The position numbers and the translations under genes were made by a program. From Seiridium cupressi (Eukaryota > Ascomycota > Sordariomycetes > Amphisphaeriales > Sporocadaceae), in NCBI GenBank assembly GCA_036674765.1, contig JARVKI010000001.1, positions 496,001 through 560,000 of the forward strand: DNA of 64,000 nt, given 5' to 3'. Shown piece after piece: positions 33,818 to 45,116 of the stretch. The notes beneath the pieces are model-generated. The model had not been told where the DNA came from and did no database searches. It was given only the letters and a program-made list of their open reading frames with translations. Each line of letters begins with the position of its first letter. Position 1 is the first letter of the stretch.

Positions 33818-34629
33818 ATGTCGACGCCGACGCAAGAACAGACATACATCCCTAGCAAGGTCTTGAGGACCGACTACCCCGTGAGTGCTCTGCAATCGGC
33901 TCCTCGGCGGTGCGCATTCGACTGACTTTGAACCAGCTCATCGACAATGACCCGTACGTCTGCGATCCCCCGCCACGATGGCCACATCCCGATATGCGAC
34001 AAGGATGGTTTCGAGATGGGTAGCTAATAATTTTGTAGTCATTTCAAGCGAGTGATCGCCTATGCGAGGCCTTCGGATTACGCCCATGGCGCCGTGGCTG
34101 CTGCTGCCGGACCCGGCCTGCTCTACGCCATGGAACGATTCGCCCCCTCATATGTCGGAAAAGGTGGTTTCCCACGCGCCATGAGACTTGGTGGTGCAGT
34201 CGGTGCCATCGGTGGCTTCCTCTACTTCTACGCAAGATCAACATGTACGCAATTGCCCGAATATCCGTCAAGCGGAAGGAGAGAGCCGCAGAATGTGAAA
34301 CGGTTGTGCGCTAATGCAATTTGATAGACCGTTTCTATGGCATGACAGAGAACTCCCGCGAGATCAAGATGGACATGGATGAGATGGTTTCCAAGGTCAA
34401 GGCTGGCGAGCCTCTCTATGGCGAGAGCAGGTTGACCCCTCACATGCAAGGTGTGGCCGCACGACAGGGCAGATACTCGGCCTTGTTCATGTACGGTGTT
34501 CCGTGGTTCAACTTTGTCAACCATAACCAGCATGGCGTCGACACCGCAAAGTACTATAGAGAAGCCGAGAGACAACTGGAAGCGGAGCGAACGGGAACGG
34601 CACAAGACGAAGCTGCCAAATTGTTGTAA
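33818..34629 (+). CDS. Mitochondrial complex I accessory subunit (21 kDa type)
   Basis: This is an accessory subunit of NADH:ubiquinone oxidoreductase in the inner mitochondrial membrane. Exons are 33818-33880, 33937-33953, 34039-34244 and 34328-34629 (195 aa). The second exon is a 17-nt micro-exon encoding LIDNDP; phases fit on both sides. The N-terminal domain reads DYP-LIDNDP-HFKRVIAYARPSDYAHGA. A membrane-associated Gly-rich stretch follows (RLGGAVGAIGGFLYFYARS). The C-terminal domain has RFYGMTENSREIKMDMDEM and PLYGESRLTPHMQGVAARQ, then ALFMYGVPWFNFVNHNQHG. Domain order and length match the fungal 20.9/21 kDa subunit. A short presequence is possible, but no strong cleavage site is seen. 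Confidence 0.92.
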
Positions 34630-34831
34630 AAGCAATGGCGGAGTCGACGGGGTGTCACCGCAGAGGAATTGTACATATGTCATATTACAAGCTACATCCG
34701 GACGGATGGAGTTTTTGGCGGCGAATCAGAAAGGAATCTTCATCGAAAATCTCATTTGTTCGCCTGGACGAGGTTCCAACAGTGTCTGAGATGCAGGACT
34801 GAGTTCGGTCACAATATCAAAATGCGTCCAA

Positions 34832-37304
34832 TTACCAAGCTGAGGTATTGAAAGTTGACAAGTCCTCCTCGATGAGTCCCATGACGTGGTTTCCTCCCGA
34901 GAACCAATCGCCCAGCTGCGCCGTCTGCAGCAGATTTCTCGTCAAATCATCTCCCGCATTGGTATTATCTGCCATGGTCTCATCGATTGGCATGAATCCA
35001 AGCTGGCTCAGATACATATCAAACTCGTTGCCCACTGGTACCATATCCTGGTCCAAAGCCTGCTGCGATTTTGTTTCAACGTACAATAAAGCAACGTTGT
35101 AGAGCACCTTCGACAGTTGATGAAGCTTGTCAATCGCAGCGGATATCTGACAGGATGCCTGTAGAGACTGAACGAATTTTTCCAGCAAGAGCAAGTCCGA
35201 CGCCGCGGAGGTCTCAATGACGTGGCAGAATATAACAACGAAGGGGATAAAAGGGGCGTAGAGGATTGTCCTAGATTATGTCAGCAAGTCGGTCCCGACC
35301 TACACGGTGAGGCAACATACCAATGCATATATACGATCTGTAAACTAATGTCATCCATCATGGCCATGGCCTCCTCATGGCTCGTCATGGCTGCCCGGGC
35401 CGACTCCAGACACTCGTCTGCAAAGGTACGACTGCTCCCTGTGCCGCTCGGGGGCAGAGCGCGCTGCGCTAGGGCCAAGCTCGAGTAGTAGCTAACCTCG
35501 TCACTCTTGAGTATAATCTCGAACATTTTCGCATCCTTGCTCTGGCCTTGCGCCCTCACGTCATCTAGCAGCCTCAATGTCTCTCTCAGCAGGAACTCCA
35601 CGTCCCTCACCACGAGCTGCACCTGCTGACTCCGTCCCTGCTCGCTCTGCCGTAATGCGCCGGGAGAGTATAGCCGCTGGTAGATTTTACCTTGGACCTC
35701 GGCGTGTTTGATCCAAAGGCTCAGAATTGCCTGGCTGGGCTGCTCGCCAAAAGAGGACTCCAGCACGCTGGGGAGGCTGATGTCGTAGTCCTGGAGGATA
35801 CTCGCTCTGCCCAATCTCAGACTCAGGCCCTTGTCCAGCATGTACGTGCTCCAGAACAGCAACGCCTTTGACGCGCGCATCTCCGCGGTGTCGTTGCGTA
35901 CACTGCTTTCTTGATGGAGACCCAGCGTGCGACACATATGAGCCGCACGACTAGTGAGCAGCCACGACAGACTTGGCCGTGACATGTCAATAGAAAAACT
36001 GGCGCCCATAAGTAGCGCCTCGACATTCTCCAGGTTTGCAGGCATGAGAAGCGGTAAGTGTGCTAGGCCGGCTTCTACGTTATCCTGACACATCTGACAA
36101 CAGCGCTGCAGTTTGGCTTTCTCGCGACTCCCCGCGGGTGCAGTGATCGAGCCCTCGAAAAACAGGTACATTAATCCGGCGTTCACGATGATGAAGAGGG
36201 ACTCCGAGACATCTACCTCGTCAGTGCAGAAGTAGAGATGTCTACAACGATCTGTAAACTGGTCGACGTCGGTAAAGCAGGTCACGATTAATAGCATCAT
36301 TGGACCAGGAGCGGCTTTGAGCTCCCTCAATTTCTCAATGACAAACTCCATGGGTGGCATTGGGAGGTCTCGCAACCGGCCGCGTGGCACAGTCTTGCTT
36401 GTTTGCGATGTGCCTTCGTGACCGGCGGTGCCACGTGAGGTTTGTAAGTTGACCATCTGCCTCAGCGAAGACAGGGCTGCTTCCATACGTGGGTTGGATA
36501 CAGAAAAGGGGGTCGAGGCGAGCATACTGGTCTGCACGGCCTGCGAGACGAGTTCTGAAGCGAAGGCGGCGTGAGCTGTGAGCGAGGAATTACCCTCGAA
36601 AGACTCGACATCTTCCGGATCAAAGACGGTGGCACTGTCATCGTGAGAGGCCGATGAAGTAGGTGTGGGTTTCGAGGCCGTTCGTGGCGTGTTGCCGGTA
36701 GAGGACCGATCCACCGCGACTGTGGACGCTGAGGATAAAATTGCCGTGGTAGATGTGTTAGAAGTTGTCAATTTTTGAAGGAGATGTTCGATTCCAGCAA
36801 GGCGCTCTTGCATGTCGTCGATCTTTCTCTCACTAAGACACTGTCAGTACCATCAGAAGTATAGGTGATGCAGGTGCTAGATGAGCAAGGCCCGATACAT
36901 ACTATTGGCTCGAAATTAGAACACGCTGCTTGGGTTCTTTGGGCTTCTGGCCGAGGCCAGTCGAGCTGCACGATCTTTTGGCGCTTCTACAATTCGAGCA
37001 TGGCGACTCCTTGTCGCATCTAATCTTGAAGGTGTGTCAGTGCATGAAGCACAGTGGCCATACGACCCCAACGCCTTGGTCGGCGATAGCGGAGTGATGC
37101 AGCTCACCTTTCGTAGTCTGCATTGGTCGCACTGCATGAAAACATGTCAGTTGGTCTAGCATTCCAAATAGGGTGTTACAAGCCCGGGTTCCGGAGGGCC
37201 CGGCCACTTCGGCCGGAATCCCCAGACCGTTTTCTTACCGCCCGCCGAATGCCTCCCGGAGAAGCCCCACCGCCAGCTGCCTCCGCCTCGGCTTCCATAT
37301 CCAT
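34832..37304 (-). CDS. Zn2Cys6 fungal transcription factor
   Basis: This is a nuclear regulator with an N-terminal binuclear zinc cluster and a fungal-specific middle domain. Exons are 37304-37239, 37131-37108, 37024-36903, 36832-35321 and 35270-34832 (720 aa). The cluster is split by two introns and reads CDQCRLRKIRC then DKESPCSNCRSAKRSC, giving C-x2-C-x6-C-x5-C-x2-C-x6-C at residues 23-49. A coiled coil follows (ERKIDDMQERLAGIEHLLQKL). The middle domain contains LYFCTDEVDVSESLFIIVNAG, AAHMCRTLGLHQES and FWSTYMLDKGLSLRLGRAS. The acceptor at 36833 was chosen because it restores SSQYERKIDDMQ. A 24-nt exon encodes half the cluster. Target genes are unknown; the nearest divergent neighbour is the FMN-dependent dehydrogenase. 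Confidence 0.9.
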
Positions 37305-38683
37305 TATGTACAGCAAAGTCGAACAGTAGGTTGTCGAGTTTCTCGGATGTATCGCGGAGTCAAAGGGGTCTTCAACCTACGGATGTCAATATTTGCTGAC
37401 GTTGAACCCCGGACGAGATGCACTGCCATCCTTTACCCGCTTTCGGACACGGCCGCCGCGGGTTCCGAAGCAGCGCCGTCAGAATATACCTAATCATGAA
37501 CAAACTCTTATCATTTCGAACGTGTCTTCACTTCACCAACGGCTTCCATGTGAATATTTGAAAGAGATAAAAATGTCATAATAATCCGTTGAGACCGTAT
37601 CAAACTGATATTGCTCGTTGGATTGCCTCTAGCGAGTGAAAATGTCACAACTTGACCAGCTAAGCGAGCTCCTAGCCGAGCCCCTGGTCAGGAGCGTTAG
37701 GACACACAATACGATGCGCCCTGTAGTCATGCTACTTTGTCAGCGGGTGCAGACTGTAGAATTTCTCAGCGAGGTGTCTCTGTAGCTGTTTTGTTCCTTG
37801 GGTTGTGTGGGCTCACGAGCTGCCATAAGAAAATGCCCAAGTGTGTCACGAACCTGATCACACGTCCAATGTACTGCACCGCCGATTACGCGACTTGGAT
37901 CGCTTCCAGCGGCTCACCACGGTTCTTCGAGAGGAAATGATGGATGCCATATGAAGTATGGCAGCGGAACAGTTAGACCCTTGCATCGTTAGCATGTGGT
38001 GGCGTAGAGCAACCCCCCTGAGCAACTCGGCCGAGCTGTCCAACAACGAACCGCGCGAATACACGCACCGATACTCTGGACTCGGGAAACCTTGAATGAG
38101 CCGCAAGGTGGTCTACTTGAACCCGCCAGTGTTTGCCGGACATTTCTTCCATACCTATACTACGTTGACTTAAGCCAAGAGCCTCGTCTCTTTATCGGAT
38201 ACTGCCGATGCATGAAACCTGCTTGGCATGTTGGGTAGTGGACCCAACAACTCTTTTTCTAATGCTTGCATATAGGGACAGGAATGGTGACAATCATCCT
38301 CACGATCCGCCAAGCTCAAATGCGCGAGTTGTGAATCCATTTTGTGGAGTTGGCACACCTTATTCACCTGCTTAATCAAACCGAACCGAGCGCTGGATCT
38401 TGTTACACTCCACTGTTGACGACATGGAACTGACCAGCCAATTGACGAATTGCGCTTCTTTCATGCATCGTGAAACTGTTCTTGGCCTTGTCGTGACGGG
38501 AGATAACCACAAAATGTCACCATTTATCTTGCAATGTGGACAACACGAACCGAGAAGCGTGGAGTGTGATGGCGGTACTATATATATAAGCTCACCAGAT
38601 CAGGAAACTATAGATCTGCACACCTGCATCATTGAAGATCGTTTCTGCATTCTAGTCCTAGTGATTGCCCCGTGCAACTTTCC
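37305..38683. other. Divergent spacer between regulator and dehydrogenase
   Basis: This 1.4-kb stretch lies between two divergent genes. Open frames are short and without motif; the minus-strand frame ending at 38170 with MDSQLAHLSLADREDD is the most protein-like, and still unassigned. The right end holds a good TATA box, listed separately. Confidence 0.5.
38579..38588 (+). promoter_or_regulatory. TATA box of the FMN-dehydrogenase gene
   Basis: TATATATAAG lies about 100 bp upstream of the ATG at 38684, a normal distance for an inducible fungal gene. It suggests that the promoter is intact even though the coding sequence has a stop. Confidence 0.5.
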
Positions 38684-40514
38684 ATGATGCGTCCACTCCC
38701 TTATATCAGCCTGATCACAGCGGCGTTGGCTGCAGAGCCGTGGCTCAACGAGCCTGACACAGGACTCGAAGATTATTTGTATAGTACCAACGTAAGCAAC
38801 CTTTGGTATCATTTTCTGCCCTTCATGGTCTGTTTTGCAAAGTAAACATTTACTGGTTGGGCGTCTTTGGCTTTTGGAACATGAGCCTTCCGCTTCCGAT
38901 AATTCGTCGAGCGTGGTCAGAAAACAATCGTTAATCCCAAATGCTACAGTATACGACGGGCTCCCTACCACTCCTTCAAGACATGCGCAGCATTCCGGAC
39001 TTCGACTGGGCAGCTGAGCAGTATCTTGGGGTGCAACAGTATTCGTTCTACCGCACCGCAGCGGCTGGGGAATGGAGTATGCTTTTAGGCTTCTGAGTCA
39101 ATTTTTGGTTGCTAACGAGTGCCTTCAGGTTACCGAAACAATCTAGATGTCTGGTCGAAAGTAAAGTTCCGGACTCGTGTGCTGAATGATGTCTCTAAAG
39201 TCAATGAGACTCTGCCGTATGTTTCCTGTTCACGATTCCCAACTTGTTCTAACCAGCCCAGGACCACGTTCTTGGGCTACAACTTCAGCGCCCCTATCTT
39301 CATCGCTCCCGCCGCTCGGGCAGCCTACGGCAATGAAAGAGCCGAGTTGAACTTCGTTGACGCCGCAGCCAACGAAAACATCCTCTACACTGCAAGTAAC
39401 CAATTCTGACAAAGGTCATCTGTCGGTTCTAGTTCTAACCTATCAACACAGGCAGCCTTGTATGCCTCCAAGGCCATCGAGGAGATCGGCGCCCAGTAGC
39501 AGACACACAACAAGACACTAAGCGGACCTCAAGTCACATTCCAACAAGTACGTCACGTCTATCTAGGGTAGCAGTCCATGAAAGATTGGCGCCAACAATT
39601 ACAGATATACTCTAATATCAATCTATCTGTGACATGGGACGCCATAGCACGTGCCGAGGCATTTGGAGCAAAAGCTATTGTCTGGACCATCGATGCCCCT
39701 GCTACATCGACCCGGCACCGGGCTGCACGCTACGACACCACGAATGCGTGAGTCACAGCCTCATGTCGGTGGAATGTACAGCTCCATTTATACTGACCCA
39801 CAAATAGCAATGCCGTAACATCAGCACTCACTGTGAGTCCTTTACCTAAGACCTCCATCTTCCTATAGGAAACATGTGAGTGTTGACCATTCTTCTACAG
39901 TGGGATTTATATGATCAAATACGCAACCGCACATCCCTCCCCATCATCCCAAAGGGTATCAGCACCTTTGAAGATGCTCTTATCGCCGTTGAGAAGGGTG
40001 CCCCGGTAATTTACATTTCCAACCACGGAGGCAGACAGCTTGATCACTCTCCATCGCCCCTCGAAATTGCGTACGAGATCTACCGCAACGCACCCCAAGT
40101 ATTTGAGCAGGTCAAAGTCATGGCCGACAGCGGTGTAAGATATGGAACCGATGTGGTCAAGCTTTTGGCGTTAGGTGTCAAGATGGTTGGACTAGGTCGT
40201 TCGTGAGTAGCTACTGCCTTTCTAGGCAATATCCCTTTCATCAATTCTTCTGGTATCGCTTACATATCACCTAGTTTCATGTACTCGAACTGCTACGGCT
40301 TGGACGGCGTAACCAAACTCATACAAATCCTAAAGACGGAGATCGCGGCTGATGCGGCACAAGCTGGTGTCACTGACCTGAGGAATGCCAGCCGTAGTCT
40401 TGTAAGTATTAATAACCCCTCAGTAGTTGTCCAGCAGAAGTGTATCATATTGACTTTGAGCAATAGCTCAACACAAGAACCCTCGATAAAACTGTATTCC
40501 TCCTCGATGGCTGA
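38684..40514 (+). pseudogene. Secreted FMN-dependent 2-hydroxyacid dehydrogenase with one in-frame stop
   Basis: Ten exons can be joined with consistent phase: 38684-38791, 38950-39076, 39129-39216, 39262-39395, 39456-39547, 39605-39747, 39808-39832, 39901-40202, 40275-40401 and 40467-40514 (398 codons). The only lesion is TAG at 39497-39499, in exon 5 between AIEEIGAQ and QTHNKTLSG, where relatives of this type read through; CAG to TAG would explain it. The protein opens with a signal peptide (MMRPLPYISLITAALAA). The barrel keeps AAGEWSYRNN, TTFLGYNFSAPIFIAPAARA, IVWTIDAPATSTRHRAARYD and LPIIPKGI, then the catalytic SNHGGRQLDHSPS. The family oxidises lactate-like or other 2-hydroxy acids using FMN. 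There is no cytochrome b5 domain. Possible readings are a recent null allele, a sequencing error or stop readthrough. Confidence 0.88.
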
Positions 40515-41006
40515 GGTATGGCTTTAGAGCTACGATTCTTCTTCAAAAATAGACTATAGAGTAAGCTGGTAGATAAATTTATGCGATATTATGTCGTTTG
40601 GCATGGTTTTACTTCTTGCAATTAAAATATATCTAAGCACCCTGTCTGCACATTGGTGCTGCTTGCATCGCATGACGTCGTCTAGTGCACAAGTAGATAA
40701 GACGCTTACATATCAAGGCATTCGAGGAAATCGTGACAATACCCAAGTATCTACTTGTAATTGCATGATCGAAAGTATTTCTGTGCTGCCACTGAGTGAG
40801 TGTTGCCGATGGGCCAAAACCACCTAACGCCCTTATAACGCCATCCTTCCGTAGTGATCGCAACGCTTCATCCTTTCCCTTGATAATGTTCCCTGTCAAG
40901 ATTGCGCAGCCATGAGCAGCTTATGGTTGGTCACTGTTTGAGATCCTCTAATACCCTCAAAACTAGTTCCAGTCCTCGCCTACATCTCTTCCACCTCTCA
41001 TTCTTT
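40515..41006. other. Convergent intergenic region
   Basis: This 492-bp spacer lies between the 3' ends of the dehydrogenase (plus) and did2 (minus). It is AT-rich at the left. No gene or repeat is seen. Confidence 0.5.
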
Positions 41007-41701
41007 CTAAGCTCTCAGAGCCCTTAGCCTCTGTTGCAGCGCATCTTCCTCCTCCGCGGTCGGCTCATTTGTCTGCGGGCCAACAGGTTCTGCCTTGCTC
41101 GGCTGAGCCTCGTTCAGCTCGGTGTTCAACTGTACGCCCGCATCGTCGGCTAGCTTGCCCAGTAGCTCATGCACGGCATCCTCGCTAACCTGCGCACTCG
41201 TGCTCTGCGAGATGGCATCCTGATAGATTCCATTGCTCATGGCATACTCCTCGTTCTGCTGCCTGAACTGCTCGAGCGTCGTGAGCGTGCGCTCGGGGTT
41301 CATTGTGCGCTGCGCCATGTTCATCGTCCTACTCGACTGGCCCATCATGTTCGTCATGCGATTCATGGCATTGTTGGCCTGGATTTGCGATGCAGATAGC
41401 TCGGCCATGTCGGCCATCTGGTCCATCTGTGCGGCGAGTGCCTGCTTTGATAGCAGCATCTTGGCTTTCTGGTAGGCCTTGGCAGTGTCGCCTTTCTTGA
41501 GAAGTTCCTGGATCTGTTTCCGGAGCAGGGGGTCCTGCTTTGCGGCTTTCTGGGCTTCGCGGCGTGCTTGCTTGGCTTGAAACTGTAGGAAGGAGTTCAT
41601 TAGCCGACAGATATCTGGGGCGCATTGTGGTAGGGATGAAGAGCACGTACTCGAGCTTGGAACTCGACCTGCATGTCGCGTGCCATCTGACGATTCGACA
41701 T
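41007..41701 (-). CDS. did2: ESCRT-III protein Did2/CHMP1
   Basis: This small ESCRT-III subunit acts at endosomes in multivesicular-body formation and recruits the AAA ATPase Vps4. Exons are 41701-41651 and 41582-41007 (208 aa; 68-nt intron, phase 0). The basic N-terminal helix reads MARDMQVEFQARFQAKQARR and EAQKAAKQD. The core helices follow (LLKKGDTAKAYQKAKMLLSK, SASQIQANNAMNRMTNMMGQ). The C-terminus DALQQRLRALR is a MIT-interacting motif (D/E-x-x-L-x-x-R-L-x-x-L-K/R), as in CHMP1. A longer reading upstream of 41701 lacks support. The family is clear; Did2 is favoured over Vps2 or Vps24 by the N-terminal helix and the MIM1 ending. Confidence 0.85.
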
Positions 41702-42275
41702 TCTTGTGGTGTCTGGTGCTTAGGCGGAGGCAGAGATGTGGCGGGTTCTGGTGGTTATCGGATCCAGCAACGGTTGCGCTGATGAAGATGGTGGCCCAAG
41801 TCAGGGTGTGAGCTTCGGTCGAAGAGTACGATGTGAAATGCCTCAGAGCCAGGAGATGTACAAAGGGAAGTCGTCTCACGTTCGCTCAGGTAAGATATTG
41901 CTCGGATCTCTCGCAGCAGGTCTAGGTTGGCTTCAAATGAGTTTGGGTGATGGCGTTGGTCAAGTGGTTTAGGTACTGCAGGAGTCGCAGACGTTCTGGG
42001 TCCGCTGGCGGCGTGGCATGACCATCCGCTGTGAGTGATTTGGTGGGGTCGCGGGGTGCCTACGCCACAAATGACGCAGTCTTGGCGCGCTTTGAGCCAC
42101 TGATACGTACATTAGTTATAGTCTCCCGTAGTTTCGTTTCCCTTGTCTCATTTGCATACATTTCTTCGGGCGCCGCTTTGATATTGATGCCCTAAAATCA
42201 TTAGAAACCCCTTCCATTTCTTTCTCTATATCTATCCTTTACACTAGTTGCTAAGAAGAATCTATTCGCATGATA
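41702..42275. other. Intergenic
   Basis: This region is the did2 promoter at the left and unassigned DNA up to the sulfatase pseudogene. No gene is supported. Confidence 0.5.
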
Positions 42276-43260
42276 TTAACGAGTACGTGCAATTAACTCT
42301 TGAACTTTCCAGAAATCTTCCTTCAAAGGATCAGGGGGGCGCCGGTTCTTCTTTTAGGCTTTTCAAAAATGTAGCCCTCGTCCTGGAAATCGGCTGTATC
42401 ACCCAGGTATTGAAAGAAAGTATGTCCGTCTCCTCCTTCGGGTCTCGAGTGGTATTGAATAAATAGGGATTTTCTAGCTTCCCCTTCCCTTCGTTGACCT
42501 TGGGCTCCCAGAAGTAATGCAACTTCCACTCTCTCCAATTAACCGCTCGTAAGTTGTTTTGATGATGAAGAGAAGGCCTTCTCTCGGTGATTTCGAGCTG
42601 GCCGGATCTTGGAAGGATGCCGTCTGGTCAACTCTATCGATAGGTCGGTTACTGGGCACTAAGGCGCCGGCCGTCTTGATTATCGTGGTAGAAATATCCG
42701 TTACATGCACAATCTCGTTGGATGCCGTATTTCGCGGAACCCTTCAAGGCCATTGAACGATAAATGGCACGCGTAAACTACCTTCCATCGCTGTATGATA
42801 GGTGCCAGTCCACTACAGCATTTGAGATCAGCCATTTCTTCTTCGAACCGCTTGGCGAACCAGTGGTAGTCATAATTGTTGCCCCAGGAGTGAATAACAC
42901 CCAAATAGGAAGGATATCTCCTAGATGGGCTTTCAAGGGCACGGGAAAAGGGCAGGGCTTTCTTACGGGCCCAGCCGTGCCTTTGTATGGAGCACGGAAC
43001 TCGGAGCCATTGTCTGAGGTGAAGACGAGAACAGTTTCGTCCCCGATGGCCCTGTCATCAATATCGTCCAGAAGCTGGCCCACACGATAATCAATTTCAG
43101 CCATAGAGTCTGCAAATTCACCATTGCCAGTTTTGCCTTCAAAATCGGCAATGTGGTGGGGGTATATATCCACACTATAGAATAGTCACTCGCGCAGTCG
43201 AATTGCGTTGTGCCAATAAGGAACCTGCCATCCTGCCTTTCGTTAACCACACGTAGAATT
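42276..43260 (-). pseudogene. Arylsulfatase pseudogene, 5'-truncated
   Basis: This is the C-terminal part of an alkaline-phosphatase-superfamily sulfatase. The first readable block near 43250 is DGRFLIGTTQFDC, then YPHHIADFEGKTGNGEFADS and MAEIDYRVGQLLDD, then VLVFTSDNGSEFRAPYKGTAGP, where DNG is the metal-ligand motif. An intron (about 42964 to 42802) with GTAAG donor and TGTAG acceptor is still usable and leads to WTGTYHTAMEGSLRVPFIVQW. After that Pro a TGA (42744-42746) replaces the expected Gly of WPG. A one-base frameshift near 42549-42554 separates KSPREGLLFIIKTT from AVNWREWKLHYFWEPKVN. The tail then reads NPYLFNTTRDPKEETDI to a stop at 42276. The N-terminal half with the formylglycine motif was not found. 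Confidence 0.85.
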
Positions 43261-44591
43261 TAGATATCTCCTCATATCGAATAATAATAGGAATCTGTAT
43301 TCTAATTTTGGTGCCGATACAATACACCATATCCCCATATTCAATGGTTATATTGCAAACTGGACTCACGCTCGGGTGGTATCATGAATAAGATGTCCAT
43401 CACAAGCCAGACTTGGCACCCATGTCAGAGGTGTTTTGTTGGCCATCAACTTTGAGTCGTTGTTGCAAACCATCGCTAAAACTCGAGTACCAGGCATTGA
43501 GGGCTCTGTCATGGCGGATGTGATGACTGGTGCACCTCACATGCAAAACATGGTCTGAAAATTGTGAGAGATTGGTAAGTCGAAGGTTCATCACGAGTTT
43601 TACGGACAGTGCGTTATGTATTTCCATGATATTGACAAGATACTGGCTGATTTTGAGATTGAATGGCGTAGATATCTTTCATACTCATTCCAGGTTTGTT
43701 CACCCTACAGCTCAAGAGCAACCATTGTTTTCCCAGATCAGCGAGTGGAGCCAGCTTCGACTAGCCACTATCATTTCAGAGTTGCCTATCGAAATCCTCC
43801 GACAAAATGTCGGGATGTCCTTTTTGCCTGATAGTTCAGTGCATATGTTAGGGCTTAGTCAGTTTGTCCCTAAATTTCATCAACAAAAACTCGTTATACA
43901 CTACGTGGTTCCTTCTCGCTTGTTTAAAACAGGATACATACCAGGGTACCAGCCTTCTACCGAGTCTACTGTAGAAACCACTGTTGTCTTCTATACTTTG
44001 TAACCTATTCCTCTGTAGTCACAGTGTCTCGAACTGCACAAGGGGTCCTTCTGTAAATGACTGGCAAAAGCGCTCCTGTTTCGGTTTCCAAAGAAGAGCG
44101 TTTGCATGTTGTTGTTTGTTGTGTCTTGGCCCTCTGGGTGGAAAGAAGATTCGTGGCGCCTGGTGCATGCTCTCTTGATTTTGACTCATGATATTCGCTG
44201 GCATCATTTTGGACTTCCTATTGGTGCTGATCGTCAATCCCAACTTACGATTTTCACAATTGCATTCAGAAAATAGTGTCAGTCAGAGCCCAAATGGTTC
44301 TCTTTAGGCACTCAGCTTTTTACCTCCTACAAAGACATTTATTTCCCATATCCTGTATAGTCTTGTGTTGGCATCCACTTTTGACTATAGTAATTTCAAT
44401 CCGTACTAAGACTGTAGAGCCTAAAGTCTCTCCGGGTAGCCGAAAGGCGTTTGTGGGGCGCTTCTCCATGACGCACTCTACATTCTCTTAGTCGACACCA
44501 CACCTTAAAGGATCCACGAGCTCACACTCTTAGATCTCACCCTGATTATCTCTCTCCATTTTCTGAAGAGCCTCGCACGGGGTTTACAGAA
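43261..44591. other. Gene-poor spacer
   Basis: No supported gene. A 157-codon frame at 43530-44003 (plus) starts at GTG, not ATG, and has no motif. The left end might hold further decayed sulfatase sequence: the minus strand reads ANKTPLTWVPSLACDGHLIH near 43430. I cannot confirm that it belongs to the family. Confidence 0.45.
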
Positions 44592-45116
44592 ATGGCGTCC
44601 TTGGCGCGACTCAATGTACAATTATTCCCGCGGCCACCACTGCTGGAGCGCACCCCACGCCATTTGCAGATCAAATGGAACAATGAATTGATAGCGGACA
44701 CTAAGGAGGCGTTTTGGGTGCTTGAGACGCATCACCCACCTAGTATGTGCCTGAGCTAAAAAGTCCCAGCTCTGAAGTTAACCATATCAGCCTACTACCT
44801 GCCTCCATCATCAATTAAAGTCCCATTGACACAAATCCCACGGTCTTCGTACTGCGAATGGAAGGGCAAGGCAACTTATTACTCGATTGCGTCGGGTGGA
44901 AACACGGTTTCAAACCGTATATGGTCATATAATAGCCCGACGGAAAGGTTTGAGGCCATTAAGGGGCATTTGTCCTTCTATGCTGGTCCGTGGGAGTGTT
45001 TCGTTGATGGGGAGAAGGTTGAGCCGCAGCCGGGTGCCTTTTATGGAGGATGGGTGACGAGCGACATCGATGGCATAGTCAAGGGGAAGAATGGCAACTA
45101 CGACCCCGTCATATAA
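44592..45116 (+). CDS. DUF427 family protein
   Basis: This is a small soluble protein of the DUF427 (NTP_transf_9) family, whose biochemical role is not established. Exons are 44592-44742 and 44791-45116 (158 aa; 48-nt intron, phase 1). After an N-terminal extension, the conserved fold reads VQLFPRPPLLERTPRHLQIKW, then THHPPTYYLPPSSI, SYCEWKGKATYYSI and WSYNSPTERFEAIKGHLSFY, and ends WECFVDGEKVEPQPGAFYGGW. The C-E-W-K-G-K-A-x-Y block is the family signature. The gene converges on the sugar porter, with 145 bp between stops. The first ATG of the frame is used. Confidence 0.9.

Noticed and set aside
39833..39900. Possible 7-nt micro-exon (GAAACAT) between TATAG and GTGAG inside the dehydrogenase's seventh intron
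   Set aside because: It would shift the frame, and the family reads SALTWDLYDQI directly across the whole intron.
43530..44003. 157-codon plus-strand frame
   Set aside because: It starts at GTG, with no motif and no recognisable homology.
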